A stretch of DNA of 64,000 bases from Mesorhizobium sp. M4B.F.Ca.ET.058.02.1.1 (GCF_003952505.1 NZ_CP034450.1:2046001-2110000), one strand, 5' to 3'; positions 16,309 through 25,051 are shown, numbered from the stretch's first letter. Program-made: numbers and translations. The notes: generated by a model not told the origin, from the sequence alone.

Positions 16309-18189
16309 CTAACTGACCTCCGACGTCCTTCTCCGTACGATGACACCCAGCTCGTCGCTCTCGCGGGCGACGCGCAGCCTCTCCTCGGCCTCGGTCGCCT
16401 CGCGCTGGCGGTCCCACATCGAGGCGTAGAGGCCATCCTTGCGCAGGAGCGCGGCATGAGTGCCGCGTTCGGCGATCTGGCCGTCCTTGAGCACGATGAT
16501 CTCGTCGGCCGAGATCACCGTCGACAGGCGGTGGGCAATGACGATGGTGGTGCGGCCCTTGCTGACCAGGTCGAGGGCTGCCTGGATCTCCTGCTCGGTC
16601 TGGGTGTCCAGCGCCGAGGTCGCCTCGTCGAGCATCAGGATCGGCGGGGCCTTCAAAATGGTGCGGGCGATCGCCACGCGCTGCTTCTCGCCGCCGGAGA
16701 GCTTCAGCCCGCGCTCGCCGACCATCGAGCGGTAGCCCTCGGGCAGTTTCTGAATGAAGGGGCCGATCTGGGCGAGCTCGGCTGCCTTGCGCACCTCCTC
16801 CTCGCTGGCCCCGACGCGGCCATAGCGGATGTTGTAGGCGATGGTGTCGTTGAACAGCACGGTGTCCTGCGGCACCATGCCGAGCACCGCGCGCAGGCTC
16901 TCCTGGGTGACGTCCCTGATGTCCTGGCCGTCGATCAGCACCTGTCCGGACTGGACGTCGTAGAAACGAAACAGCAGCCTGGAGACGGTCGACTTGCCGG
17001 CCCCGGATGGGCCGACGATGGCGACCGTCTTACCCGCCGGCACCTCGAAGGAGACGCCCTTCAGGATCTTGCGGTTCGGATCGTAGGAGAAATGCACGTC
17101 GCGGAATTCGACCTTGCCTGCGCCGACCACCAAAGGCCTGGCGTCCGGCCTGTCGACGATTTCCTGCCGCACGTCGAGCAGGTCGAACATGTGCTCGATG
17201 TCGGTCAGCCCCTGGCGGATCTCGCGATAGATGAAGCCGATGAAGTTGAGCGGCACGGAAAGCTGCATCAGCATGGCGTTGATGAAGACGAAGTCGCCGA
17301 CACTCTGCGTGCCGGCCTGCACTTCCAGCGCCGACATGCACATGACGATGACGGTGCCGAGGCCGAAGATGACGCCCTGGCCGAAGTTCAGCCAGCCGAG
17401 CGAGGTCCAGGTGCGGGTGGCGGCGGTCTCATAGCGCGCCATCGAGCGATCGAAGCGCTCGGCCTCCATGGCCTCATTGGTGAAATACTTGACTGTCTCG
17501 AAGTTGAGCAGCGAGTCGATCGCCTTGGTGTTGGCGTCAGTGTCGCTGTCGTTCATGTCGCGACGGATCGAGATCCGCCAGTCGCTCGCCTTGACCGTGA
17601 ACCAGACATAGATCCAGACGGTGACAGCGACAACGGCCACGTATTTCCAGCCGTAGGTGAAGGCGAAGATGCCGGCGGTGAGCGCGAATTCGAGGATGGT
17701 CGGCGCCGTGTTCAGCATGATGAAGCGCACGATCGTCTCGATGCCTTTGGTGCCACGCTCGATGATGCGCGACAGGCCGCCGGTGCGGCGCTCGAGATGG
17801 AAGCGCAGCGACAGCTGGTGCATGTGGACGAAGGTGCGGAAGGCGAGTTGGCGCACCGCATATTGCCCGACACGGGCAAACAGCGCGTCGCGCAGCTGGT
17901 TGAAGCCGAGCTGCACGAGGCGGAGCACATTGTAGGCGACGACCAGCATTACCGGCGCAAGCAGGAAGGACGGCAGCGGCGGCGGCGTCTTCGCGGCGCC
18001 AGCCAACGCGTCGGTCGCCCATTTGAAGAAATAGGGGCCGGCCACCAGCGTCACCTTGGCGACAACCAGGAGCAGCGTCGCCCAGGTGACGCGCGCCCTC
18101 AGGTCGGCCCGGTCGGTCGGCCACATATAGGGCCACAGATTGCGGAGTGTCGCGAGGGTCGAGGAATCGGAGACGGTTTTTCCGGCCAT
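16309..18189 (-). CDS. Atm1-type ABC transporter (half-transporter, permease plus ATPase)
   Basis: 626 residues. An N-terminal six-helix ABC exporter domain (about 35-340; note the NFETVKYFTNE motif characteristic of Atm1/HMT1) is followed by an ATPase domain: Walker A GPSGAGKST, signature LSGGEKQRVAIAR, Walker B ILMLDEATSALD, H-loop VIAHRLST. Atm1-type exporters move glutathione-bound metals or sulfur species across the inner membrane. An ArsR-type regulator lies 18 bases upstream on the same strand, so metal- or thiol-responsive control is plausible. The alternative, essential Fe-S-linked Atm1, cannot be excluded. Confidence 0.92.
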   Translation of the reverse strand: MAGKTVSDSSTLATLRNLWPYMWPTDRADLRARVTWATLLLVVAKVTLVAGPYFFKWATDALAGAAKTPPPLPSFLLAPVMLVVAYNVLRLVQLGFNQLRDALFARVGQYAVRQLAFRTFVHMHQLSLRFHLERRTGGLSRIIERGTKGIETIVRFIMLNTAPTILEFALTAGIFAFTYGWKYVAVVAVTVWIYVWFTVKASDWRISIRRDMNDSDTDANTKAIDSLLNFETVKYFTNEAMEAERFDRSMARYETAATRTWTSLGWLNFGQGVIFGLGTVIVMCMSALEVQAGTQSVGDFVFINAMLMQLSVPLNFIGFIYREIRQGLTDIEHMFDLLDVRQEIVDRPDARPLVVGAGKVEFRDVHFSYDPNRKILKGVSFEVPAGKTVAIVGPSGAGKSTVSRLLFRFYDVQSGQVLIDGQDIRDVTQESLRAVLGMVPQDTVLFNDTIAYNIRYGRVGASEEEVRKAAELAQIGPFIQKLPEGYRSMVGERGLKLSGGEKQRVAIARTILKAPPILMLDEATSALDTQTEQEIQAALDLVSKGRTTIVIAHRLSTVISADEIIVLKDGQIAERGTHAALLRKDGLYASMWDRQREATEAEERLRVARESDELGVIVRRRTSEVS

Positions 18190-18207
18190 TCTTTTTGCCT
18201 TCTTGTT

Positions 18208-18552
18208 CTAGCCGACGGAGCAGCAGGATTTGACCAGCGCCGAGAGCGACGCCGAGACATCGGCGAGCGCCGCGTGGTCGACCTCGTAGCGCGAGCGCTG
18301 GCGGTCGGGCTCGAAACGGACCAGCCCGGCCTCGACCAGTATCTTCAGATGTTGCGAGACGGTGGACTGGGCGAGGTCGAGATGGTCGACCACCTCGCGG
18401 CAGCAGCAGGAACGGCTGGCGGCGAGATGCCTGAGGATCTCGATGCGTGCCGGATGCGAAAGTGCCGCGAACCGCGCCGCGACGGCGCGGCTGTCCGGGG
18501 CGCAACCGGGCGGAGCGCCCACCAGGGTGGGTTCAGTCAGGGATTCGGTCAT
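18208..18552 (-). CDS. ArsR family metalloregulator, Cys-rich
   Basis: 114 residues, one winged helix-turn-helix domain (ALSHPARIEILRHLAASRS, then DLAQSTVSQHLKILVEAGLV). Cysteines cluster where ArsR/SmtB sensors bind ligand: Cys49-Cys50-Cys51 at the start of the region before helix alpha4, and Cys110-Cys111 at the C-terminus, plus Cys17. Such sites typically bind arsenite, antimonite, cadmium or lead, or form a redox switch. It is directly upstream of the Atm1-type exporter and probably represses the two-gene operon. Confidence 0.9.
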   Translation of the reverse strand: MTESLTEPTLVGAPPGCAPDSRAVAARFAALSHPARIEILRHLAASRSCCCREVVDHLDLAQSTVSQHLKILVEAGLVRFEPDRQRSRYEVDHAALADVSASLSALVKSCCSVG

Positions 18553-18660
18553 CGTTCATCGGCGATAGACGATGAACGATGCGAGGGCAAGCTAAGCTGG
18601 TGGGTAGTATAACGCCTGCGCACTGCAATGGAGGCAATTTCCGGAGTTGGCGCGACAGCG

Positions 18661-18706
18661 CTCCCTCTGCCCTGCCGGGCATCTCCCCACAAGGGGGAGA
18701 TTGGCC
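18661..18706. repeat. Intergenic repeat, family B (single arm)
   Basis: ctccctctgccctgccgggc followed by atctccccacaagggggaga is one arm of the family B element found as inverted pairs at 28264-28416 and 31163-31317. No second arm is present here. Confidence 0.75.
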
Positions 18707-18719
18707 AATCGCCGAATTC

Positions 18720-20258
18720 CTACTGCGTCTTCGTCGGCGCCGTCGTCATCTGGTCGCCCATCGCCTTCATGTCGGCGTCCTCGCCTTCCTTCGACTTTTG
18801 CGGGACCTTGAACACCTGGCCCGGCCAAATGCGGTCAGGGTTGCTGATCTGGTCCTGGTTGGCGAGATAGATGGTGGAATAGCGCACGCCGTGGCCATAG
18901 ACGCGGCGCGAGATCCGCCACAGTGTATCGTTGCGCCGGATGATGACGGCGTTATCGGCATGTTCGAGCTTGGGCGCCACCGTCTCGGGGGCGTCGGGCG
19001 TCGCGGCAGCCACCTTGGCCGGGGCTTCGGCGCCAGGAGCAGCAGCAGGCGCTTCGGCCGTCGTTGCAGGCGCAGCGGGTTCGGCTGCCGGGGCAGCAGG
19101 CGCTTCGCCCGCTGTCGCGGGCGCGGCTGGTTTGGCTTCGGCGGGCTTTGCCTCCGCCGGCTTGACCTCGGCCGGCGCCACGGCGGCGACCGACTCACCC
19201 GGCTCGCGCTCGAAGGGCACGGCGGCGCGGGCCACCACCTTCACCCCGTCGGCATCGAGCGCATCGACATGGATGGTGTAGCTGCCGACCGGAATGTCGC
19301 GCGCCGCTTCGACCAGGAAATGGCCGTCAGGCGAGGTCTGGGCGTCGCCGAGCAGTATGTCGTTGGCATAGGCACGCACCTTGCGGCCGGGATCGGCCGT
19401 GCCGGCGACGAAGATCTTGTTGCCGTCGATCTCGACCGCCTCGACGACGATCTTGGGCTCGCCCGCCGGTGCCGCCGGCGGCGTTGCCGGCGCAGCGGGC
19501 GCTGGTGCTGGCGCGGCTTCAACCGCGGCCGGCGCGGCCGGAGCCGTAGCGGCGGGCGCTTCGGCCGCCGGAGCGGCCGCCTGGTCGCCAGTGGCGGGTG
19601 CCGCGGGCTTCGTCTCCGGTGCCGGGACGGTAAGCAGTTCGGACGGCTTGCCCGGTTCCTCGACCATGGCAAGCACCTGGCCGGCTGGGCTCTGCGGGAT
19701 CGAGACGACGGCGGTCTGCACCGAGGCGGTCACCACATCGCCGGTCGTCGAGCGCAGCGTGATGGTGTAGTCGCCGGGCTTCAGCGGATCGTCAAGGACG
19801 ACGGCGAAGGCGCCGTCCGGACCGGCAACGGTCGAGCCGAGCACGGTCGTGCCGTTCAGGATCTCGACCTTGGAATTGGGCGCCGCATTGCCGGCAACGA
19901 CTATCGAGCCATTGCTTTCGACGCGCACGACATCGAATGTCGGCGCGACAGGCCCGGCTGCGGCGGGTGTCGTGGCAGGCGCGGCGGGGGCTTCCGCCGG
20001 GGCTGCGGGAGCGGATGGCGCCGCGGGTGCCATCGCGTCGGTGGCTGGCGCCGGCGCGGCTGGCAGCCGCCCCTCGGTGCCCTGATCGGCCGCTTTGGTT
20101 TCCGCCGGTTTGGTCTCGCCCGGCGCCAGCGCCGCGATCTCGGCCGGCGGCGTGCGATTGAGATAGGGATCGAGCGCGCCCGACACATAGGCAGTTCCCA
20201 CCGCAGCGATGGCGCCGCCCGCGGTAAACAACAACGCCTTCAATGGATTAATTGCCAT
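18720..20258 (-). CDS. LysM domain protein with Ig-like repeats and Ala/Pro-rich linkers
   Basis: 512 residues. An N-terminal membrane anchor (KALLFTAGGAIAAVGTAYVS) is followed by a long Ala/Pro linker, a bacterial Ig-like module (SNGSIVVAGNAAPNSKVEIL to PGDYTITLRS), a second linker, a second Ig-like module (DGNKIFVAGTADPGRKVRAY to GSYTIHVDALD), a third linker and a C-terminal LysM domain (RNDTLWRISRRVYGHGVRYS, ending IWPGQVFKVP). This suggests an inner-membrane-anchored periplasmic protein that touches peptidoglycan through LysM. AAGGGG precedes ATG 20258; a GTG at 20279 is the alternative. The linkers are pseudo-repetitive and may vary in length between strains. Confidence 0.88.
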   Translation of the reverse strand: MAINPLKALLFTAGGAIAAVGTAYVSGALDPYLNRTPPAEIAALAPGETKPAETKAADQGTEGRLPAAPAPATDAMAPAAPSAPAAPAEAPAAPATTPAAAGPVAPTFDVVRVESNGSIVVAGNAAPNSKVEILNGTTVLGSTVAGPDGAFAVVLDDPLKPGDYTITLRSTTGDVVTASVQTAVVSIPQSPAGQVLAMVEEPGKPSELLTVPAPETKPAAPATGDQAAAPAAEAPAATAPAAPAAVEAAPAPAPAAPATPPAAPAGEPKIVVEAVEIDGNKIFVAGTADPGRKVRAYANDILLGDAQTSPDGHFLVEAARDIPVGSYTIHVDALDADGVKVVARAAVPFEREPGESVAAVAPAEVKPAEAKPAEAKPAAPATAGEAPAAPAAEPAAPATTAEAPAAAPGAEAPAKVAAATPDAPETVAPKLEHADNAVIIRRNDTLWRISRRVYGHGVRYSTIYLANQDQISNPDRIWPGQVFKVPQKSKEGEDADMKAMGDQMTTAPTKTQ

Positions 20259-20389
20259 TTTTGACTGCCCCTTAGCCACCTAACGCCGGTCTAGCGTGTT
20301 TTAGCGAGTCCCACAAGAAAAAGGGCCGGCCAAGAAAAAGCCTGTCCCGGGCTTGACCATGTCTGCCGTCCCTATCACCAATCATCGGC

Positions 20390-21001
20390 ATGAACACGAT
20401 TCGATCCGTCTGCGTCTATTGCGGTTCGTCTCCAGGCCGCGATGAAACCTACGTCAAGGCCGGCCACCTGCTCGGCCGCTCGCTCGCAAAGTCGGGCCTG
20501 AGGCTGATCTACGGCGGCGGCACCAAGGGCATAATGGGCGCCGTCGCCGAGGGCGCGCTCAAGGCCGGCGGCAAGGTGACGGGCATCATTCCCCGCTTCC
20601 TCATCAACAGGGAAGCAACCGAGACCGCGCTCGACCGGCTCGACGAGCTCGTGATCACCGACAATATGCACGAGCGCAAGCACAGGATGTTCGAAAAATC
20701 CGACGCCTTTGTGGCGCTTCCGGGCGGTATCGGCACGGTCGAAGAGATCGTCGAGATCATGACCTGGGGCCAGCTCGGCCATCATCGCAAGCCGATCGTC
20801 TTTGCCAACATCAAGGGGTTCTGGGATCCGATGCTGGCGCTGCTCGACCATATGGGCGGTGAGGGCTTCATCCACACCGCGCACCGGGTGAAACCGCTGG
20901 TGGTCGCGGACCCCGAAGCGATTGTCGCCGCCATCATGGTGGCCGGCTCGTCCGTCGACGCGCCGACGGAAGGCGTGCAGTCGGTGATAGACAAGATGTA
21001 A
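20390..21001 (+). CDS. LOG family protein (TIGR00730, Rossmann fold)
   Basis: 203 residues. Lysine-decarboxylase-like Rossmann fold with the two diagnostic motifs: the GGGTKGIMG loop and PGGIGTVEEIVEIMTW (PGGxGTxxE). Family members hydrolyse cytokinin riboside 5'-monophosphate or other nucleoside monophosphates, releasing free base and ribose phosphate; in plant-associated bacteria this can yield cytokinins, though a housekeeping nucleotide role is equally possible. It is divergent from the LysM gene. A hairpin element follows immediately after its stop. Confidence 0.9.
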   Translation: MNTIRSVCVYCGSSPGRDETYVKAGHLLGRSLAKSGLRLIYGGGTKGIMGAVAEGALKAGGKVTGIIPRFLINREATETALDRLDELVITDNMHERKHRMFEKSDAFVALPGGIGTVEEIVEIMTWGQLGHHRKPIVFANIKGFWDPMLALLDHMGGEGFIHTAHRVKPLVVADPEAIVAAIMVAGSSVDAPTEGVQSVIDKM

Positions 21002-21058
21002 GGCAGTAGGGAATAGGCAGTTGGCAATAGGGAAAGACAGCCCCTACTGCCTACTGCC
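21002..21058. repeat. Short-unit imperfect hairpin
   Basis: ggcagtagg (21002-21010) is complementary to cctactgcc present twice in overlap at 21043-21051 and 21050-21058. It starts one base after the LOG gene stop. Its style matches hairpins at 48.3 and 62.4 kb. Confidence 0.7.
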
Positions 21059-21063
21059 TACGT

Positions 21064-21090
21064 AAGCGCTGCCTCAAACCGGCAGCGCTT
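21064..21090. terminator. Perfect 10-base-pair hairpin between convergent genes
   Basis: aagcgctgcc (21064-21073), a 7-base loop, then ggcagcgctt (21081-21090). It overlaps the stop codon of the gene on the minus strand. No long T run follows on either strand, so termination is likely but not certain. Confidence 0.55.
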
Positions 21091-21949
21091 AAGAGCCGCC
21101 GCCACCGAAAATGCGACGAAAAAGGCCGCCTCGCCCCACGCCGCCATAGCGCTGGGGAAGAGGGCGTGCGAGCAGGAACTGCTCATGGCCCTCGACAGTC
21201 TCGGTGCCGCAATAGCTACACTGCAAAGACCGGGCCAGGGGAACGATCTCCCTTAGCACGGCCAGGAACCCTTCTCCATCGATCGGCACGCTCTTCATCA
21301 TCCGGAGTTCGCGGGAGAATGTCTCCAGTCCTAGAAAGCGATAGCCGCGCTTCTCCAATTCGGCGCGCAGCCTGGCGAGAGAGGGCTCGGCGCCCCAGAA
21401 CTCGAAGCGCGTCGGCCGGATGCGGGCATCCGGGGCGATTTTCAGACCGAGGTCGCCAATCGCCTCGGCAGGAAGAATGAGCGGCGCCACGGCGGCAAGT
21501 GAATGTTCCTCAAGGTTGAGTGGGAAGGCCAAGGCCTCGGCGGCTGTGCGGGCTACCTCCTCGAAACCGGCGATGTCCTCCGTCGTGAAGTAGAAATCGC
21601 GGCGCCCCTCGCCATGCTGTTCAGCGATATAGCAGGCTGGGCAGCCTGCGGCCGCCAGATCCTCGCAGAGCCTTTCGAGGAAGGCGTAGTTCCGACTCGA
21701 TCCCTTGGGCGTCAAGAGAGCGTCGCGCGGCATCAATTCGTTTGCGCGCGGGGTGAGCTTCAGGAGCAGGATCGGAAGCGACGCTGCAGCACGCAGAAGC
21801 GCCATGTTCACCCGCGTGTGAATGAAAAGCTCGCCGCCATCGGGGCGGTAGCGCACCAGGCCACGATGCGGTTCCGCCTCGCGGATGACCTCCTCCGTTT
21901 TTTCGTCCGATACCTGTTCGCCGGTGATATCGAATTGAAGCAAAGTCAT
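21089..21949 (-). CDS. Unknown protein, possibly DUF695/RraB-like
   Basis: 286 residues, no signal peptide. The middle part (CPACYIAEQHGEGRRDFYFT, then FEEVARTAAE) recalls DUF695 proteins, and the later segment (LRAELEKRGYRFLGLETF) recalls the RraB/RNase E-inhibitor-like fold; both assignments are tentative. The C-terminus has a CSYCG pair and a Gly-rich end (VGRGGLFRRIFGGGG). Start at 21949 follows an AGGGCTAGGCG stretch. If RraB-like, it might modulate RNase E, but that is inference. Confidence 0.6.
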   Translation of the reverse strand: MTLLQFDITGEQVSDEKTEEVIREAEPHRGLVRYRPDGGELFIHTRVNMALLRAAASLPILLLKLTPRANELMPRDALLTPKGSSRNYAFLERLCEDLAAAGCPACYIAEQHGEGRRDFYFTTEDIAGFEEVARTAAEALAFPLNLEEHSLAAVAPLILPAEAIGDLGLKIAPDARIRPTRFEFWGAEPSLARLRAELEKRGYRFLGLETFSRELRMMKSVPIDGEGFLAVLREIVPLARSLQCSYCGTETVEGHEQFLLARPLPQRYGGVGRGGLFRRIFGGGGS

Positions 21950-22023
21950 CGCCTAGCCCTCGCCTCCCGGATCACGTCGCGGTAGGGGCCATCTTGCCAG
22001 TTCGCAGCGCCTCAGCCCAGACC

Positions 22024-22236
22024 TCACGGCCGGGCGTTCTGCATCGCATTTGCGGGACCTTCGGCCGCTATTTCCTCGCCGCCAGCGGCCCGACCGCACG
22101 ACAGGACGAAGCCGAGTGGCCAGGTGATGAAGATGCCGAGAAGCGGACCGTGGTTGGCTTCGGGCGTGAAGATGACGAGGCCGACGAAGCCGCCAAGAAA
22201 GCCGATGATGCCCAGTATCGCGCCCCATTTGAGCAT
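22024..22236 (-). CDS. Small two-helix membrane protein (70 aa)
   Basis: Starts MLKWGAILGIIGFLGGFVGL. Two hydrophobic segments (residues 3-25 and 30-48) are followed by a short polar tail. GGGGGAA lies 5 bases before the ATG at 22236, preferring it over the ATG at 22248. No family recognised. It is divergent from a 27-codon membrane ORF. Confidence 0.6.
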   Translation of the reverse strand: MLKWGAILGIIGFLGGFVGLVIFTPEANHGPLLGIFITWPLGFVLSCGRAAGGEEIAAEGPANAMQNARP

Positions 22237-22338
22237 CGGTTCCCCCATCGCCTGCCGATCTACTGCAGCTGATTCCCGTCTCGGAACCAAGCCCTCGAAT
22301 TGGCGTTGCCTCAGAGAACAGCAACTCAGGAGATCGTC

Positions 22339-22422
22339 ATGCTGCGAGGCGCACTGCACTGGCTCATCGGGATTCCGCTGCCTATCATTCTCATTCTTTG
22401 GCTGCTCGGCTATCTGCACTGA
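22339..22422 (+). CDS. Predicted 27-residue single-helix membrane miniprotein
   Basis: AGGAG stands 8 bases before an ATG, and the ORF reads a short basic start then a continuous hydrophobic helix (LIGIPLPIILILWLLGYLH). It is too short for usual gene finders. It is divergent to the 70-residue membrane protein gene. Good ribosome site and composition favour a real gene; function unknown. Confidence 0.5.
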   Translation: MLRGALHWLIGIPLPIILILWLLGYLH

Positions 22423-22587
22423 CGGCCACGCGGGCACGGATGGTGACTCGCCAATCGTGGCAAGCGGCGGTTGCGTGCGCGGCGTGCAACGTCACGGAAC
22501 CGTCACATGAAACCGGGGCAGCCCGTGCTAGAAACATCGCCGGCCGCAGTTACGCGGCGCTGAAGTCGAAGACCCGGCGAAGCCTCC

Positions 22588-23586
22588 ATGAATATTGCCC
22601 TCGCTTCGGAAGAGAACGCCCTGTCGCCCTATCTGCCCGATGAGCAAGGGCTGTTCTTCCTCTATCATTTCACCGCCGACGGCCTGCGCACGAAGGACGC
22701 GGCACAAGCGCACTGGACCTGGCGCAGCTACCAGATCTCCGACATGCGCGCGCGCCAGGCGATCGCCAACGAGCAGGCTTTGCCCGCCCCCGTGCGCGAG
22801 GCCTTCCTCATCGCCAGCCATGGCTGCCATATCGACCTTGAGGACGACTGGCTCTATGGCGACCTGCCGGACCTGCGCCATGACTATTCGGCCGAAGCGC
22901 GTGGGCTCGGCCATTTCCGCTTCGCGCTCAACGACAGGATGCTCATCGGCGCCCGCAAGCAGCCGCTGCAGTCGGTCGACGCGATCCGCAAGGCGGTCGA
23001 GAACGGGACGCGGAAATTCCGCTCGCCGGCGGAACTGATCGAGGCCGTCATGGGCCAGTCGCTGGACGGCATGGCGGCCGAGCTCGGCGGCCTATCCGAG
23101 ACGCTCGACGGCATCGAGGACCGGATCGTGTGCGACGCATGGCACAGCGAGCGGCAAGCGCTGGTCGACGCGCGCCGGCAGCTCGTGGTGATCCACCGGC
23201 AGATGGCGACGCTGACCAGCCTGTTTCGGCATCTCGACCATTCGCACCGCAACGACCTGCCCGATCCGGTCAACGACATGGCGGCGCGGCTCTCGCACCG
23301 GGCGCACACGCTCTATCACGACGGCGAGCAGTTGCAGGCGCGCACGCGGCTGCTGCAGGACGAGTTGATGGCCAAGCTGACGATGCAGTCCAATCAGCTG
23401 CTCTATATCCTGTCCGTTATGACGGCGGTGCTCTTGCCGATGACCATCATCTCGGGCCTGTTCGGAATGAATGTCGGCGGCTTGCCGCTGCTGGACTCGC
23501 CGATCGGATTTTGGGTGGTGACGGCGGTGTCGCTGCTCGTCGCTTGCGCCGTCTATCTGTTCGTCAGGCGGCTTGGGCGCGTGTAG
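22588..23586 (+). CDS. CorA/ZntB family metal cation transporter
   Basis: 332 residues. A large N-terminal cytoplasmic domain with long helices (residues 1-265) and two C-terminal membrane helices (QSNQLLYILSVMTAVLLPMT and IGFWVVTAVSLLVACAVYLF) flank the GMN pore motif in SGLFGMNVGGLPL. Pentameric channels of this type carry Mg2+ (CorA) or Zn2+ (ZntB). The GMN followed by VGGLP and the N-terminal sequence favour the ZntB branch. No regulatory RNA was seen upstream. Confidence 0.9.
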   Translation: MNIALASEENALSPYLPDEQGLFFLYHFTADGLRTKDAAQAHWTWRSYQISDMRARQAIANEQALPAPVREAFLIASHGCHIDLEDDWLYGDLPDLRHDYSAEARGLGHFRFALNDRMLIGARKQPLQSVDAIRKAVENGTRKFRSPAELIEAVMGQSLDGMAAELGGLSETLDGIEDRIVCDAWHSERQALVDARRQLVVIHRQMATLTSLFRHLDHSHRNDLPDPVNDMAARLSHRAHTLYHDGEQLQARTRLLQDELMAKLTMQSNQLLYILSVMTAVLLPMTIISGLFGMNVGGLPLLDSPIGFWVVTAVSLLVACAVYLFVRRLGRV

Positions 23587-23682
23587 GACCGGATCCTTCC
23601 GGCCGAGGAGACCATACTCCGGGATTTTGGGTTGTGGTACACAACTCGGAATCGCGGATGCTTCGGCCAGCATCCCGTTTCG

Positions 23683-24327
23683 ATGAGGATGCGCATGGGG
23701 TTCGCCAGGAAGCTCAGAACATGGCTCGGGCTCCGCCGAGACAAGACCGCGCTGCCGCCATTTGCGTCCGTTGGCCGTTGGACTTATGGCGTCGAGTCAA
23801 AAATGATTTACGGCTGTGGAGCGCACTCCTCGCTCAGGATCGGCGCCTTTTGCTCGATCGCCAATGAAGCGCTTTTCATGTGCAGCGCCAATCACCCGAC
23901 ATCATTCGTTTCCACCTATCCGTTCAAGGTTCGTGTGACGAGGGAGGAGCCGGATGGATCGGACCTGCTCACGAATGGCCCCATCGAGATCGGCAATGAC
24001 GTGTGGGTCGGGCGCCGCGCCATAGTCATGCCTGGTGTCAGGATAGGAGACGGTGCCGTCGTTGGCGCTGGAGCCATCGTCACCAAGGACGTCGCTCCCT
24101 ACGCGATCGTGGCCGGCAATCCGGCCAGGCTTATCCGCTACAGGTTCGACGCGCACCAAATCGAAAGCCTGCTTGCGATCCGGTGGTGGGATTGGAGCGA
24201 CGAGAAAATCCGCGCCGAGCAGCCGGCGTTCTTCGGTTCCATCGACGCCTTCATCGCGGCCCACGCAGCGCCTGAAGCGGCTCGCGCGGGTTTGGGGCCT
24301 ACGCTGGCGCCCGCAGGTCCTCGATGA
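23683..24327 (+). CDS. CatB-related O-acetyltransferase (hexapeptide fold)
   Basis: About 214 residues. Left-handed beta-helix hexapeptide repeats are visible ([20 protein letters not shown], then [17 protein letters not shown]), with the active-site His in CSANHPTSF and the characteristic [12 protein letters not shown] after the helix. This is the xenobiotic/virginiamycin-type acetyltransferase class; many members modify polysaccharides rather than drugs. Several in-frame ATGs (23683, 23689, 23695) are possible; the frame from 23632 is less likely. Its 3' end overlaps the convergent GST gene by 29 bases. Confidence 0.85.
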   Translation: MRMRMGFARKLRTWLGLRRDKTALPPFASVGRWTYGVESKMIYGCGAHSSLRIGAFCSIANEALFMCSANHPTSFVSTYPFKVRVTREEPDGSDLLTNGPIEIGNDVWVGRRAIVMPGVRIGDGAVVGAGAIVTKDVAPYAIVAGNPARLIRYRFDAHQIESLLAIRWWDWSDEKIRAEQPAFFGSIDAFIAAHAAPEAARAGLGPTLAPAGPR

Positions 24328-24985
24328 CAGTGCCGGCGGCGGCGACCTCGGCCTCGTGGGCCGGTTCACGCCAGGTCTCGGCGAGGGCCGCCGCGTACCA
24401 TTCGCGCATAGCAGGCAGGTCGAGCAGCCGCTTGGGATAGGCGGCCGCGGCGCCTTCGAAAACCAGCCCATAGGACTGCGCCCGAAACGCCACCGGGGCA
24501 AAGAAGGCATCGGCGGCGGTGAAGCGCTCGCCAGCGAGGAACGGACCGCCGAAGCGGGCCAGGCCATCGTTCCAGAGGTCGCCGAGACGGAAGAGATCGT
24601 GCTTCAGGGCGTCGGACATCGCAAACGGCTCGACGCTGAGGCCGCAGCTCATCGGGCAGAGATTGCGCAGCGCGATGAAGCTCGAATGCATTTCGGCGGC
24701 CGCCGATCGCACCCAGGCTCGCGCCTTCGCGTCCGCCGGCCATACGCCCTGATGGCGCTCGGCCAGATATTCGACGATGCTGAGCGAATCCCAGACCGCC
24801 CAGCCGTCATCGACCAGGCACGGCACGCGGCCGTTCGGCGAGAACACCCGGTAGAGGGTAAAGCTCGATCCGGTCGGGAACGGGGTCAGCCGCTCCTCGA
24901 ACGGGATGCCGAGCTCTCGCATCAGCACCCAGGGCCGCAGCGACCATGAGGAATAGTTCTTGTTGGCAATGTGCAAGACGTACAC
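24299..24985 (-). CDS. Glutathione S-transferase family protein
   Basis: 228 residues. Thioredoxin-like N-terminal domain: [20 protein letters not shown] with Ser/Tyr at the glutathione site, then [10 protein letters not shown] with the cis-Pro and [12 protein letters not shown] with the GSH-binding Ser. A helical C-terminal domain follows. The chosen start is GTG 24985, because AGGAG lies 9 bases upstream and the N-terminus matches the family; the ATG at 25036 would add 17 unrelated residues. Substrate unknown. rarD lies upstream on the same strand. Confidence 0.87.
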   Translation of the reverse strand: MYVLHIANKNYSSWSLRPWVLMRELGIPFEERLTPFPTGSSFTLYRVFSPNGRVPCLVDDGWAVWDSLSIVEYLAERHQGVWPADAKARAWVRSAAAEMHSSFIALRNLCPMSCGLSVEPFAMSDALKHDLFRLGDLWNDGLARFGGPFLAGERFTAADAFFAPVAFRAQSYGLVFEGAAAAYPKRLLDLPAMREWYAAALAETWREPAHEAEVAAAGTVIEDLRAPA

Positions 24986-25051
24986 CGGGCATACTCCTTG
25001 TTTTGACGCAATTCCGGACGGAAAACCGCTGCGCACTTTTCCTGGAATTGC

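Noticed and set aside
16240..18612. 790-codon open frame on the plus strand
   Set aside because: Antisense to the Atm1-type exporter and ArsR; composition is that of a mirror frame of high-GC coding DNA.
18579..20264. 561-codon frame rich in Gly/Arg on the plus strand
   Set aside because: It is the complement of the Ala/Pro-rich LysM gene; such linkers make long Gly/Arg shadows.
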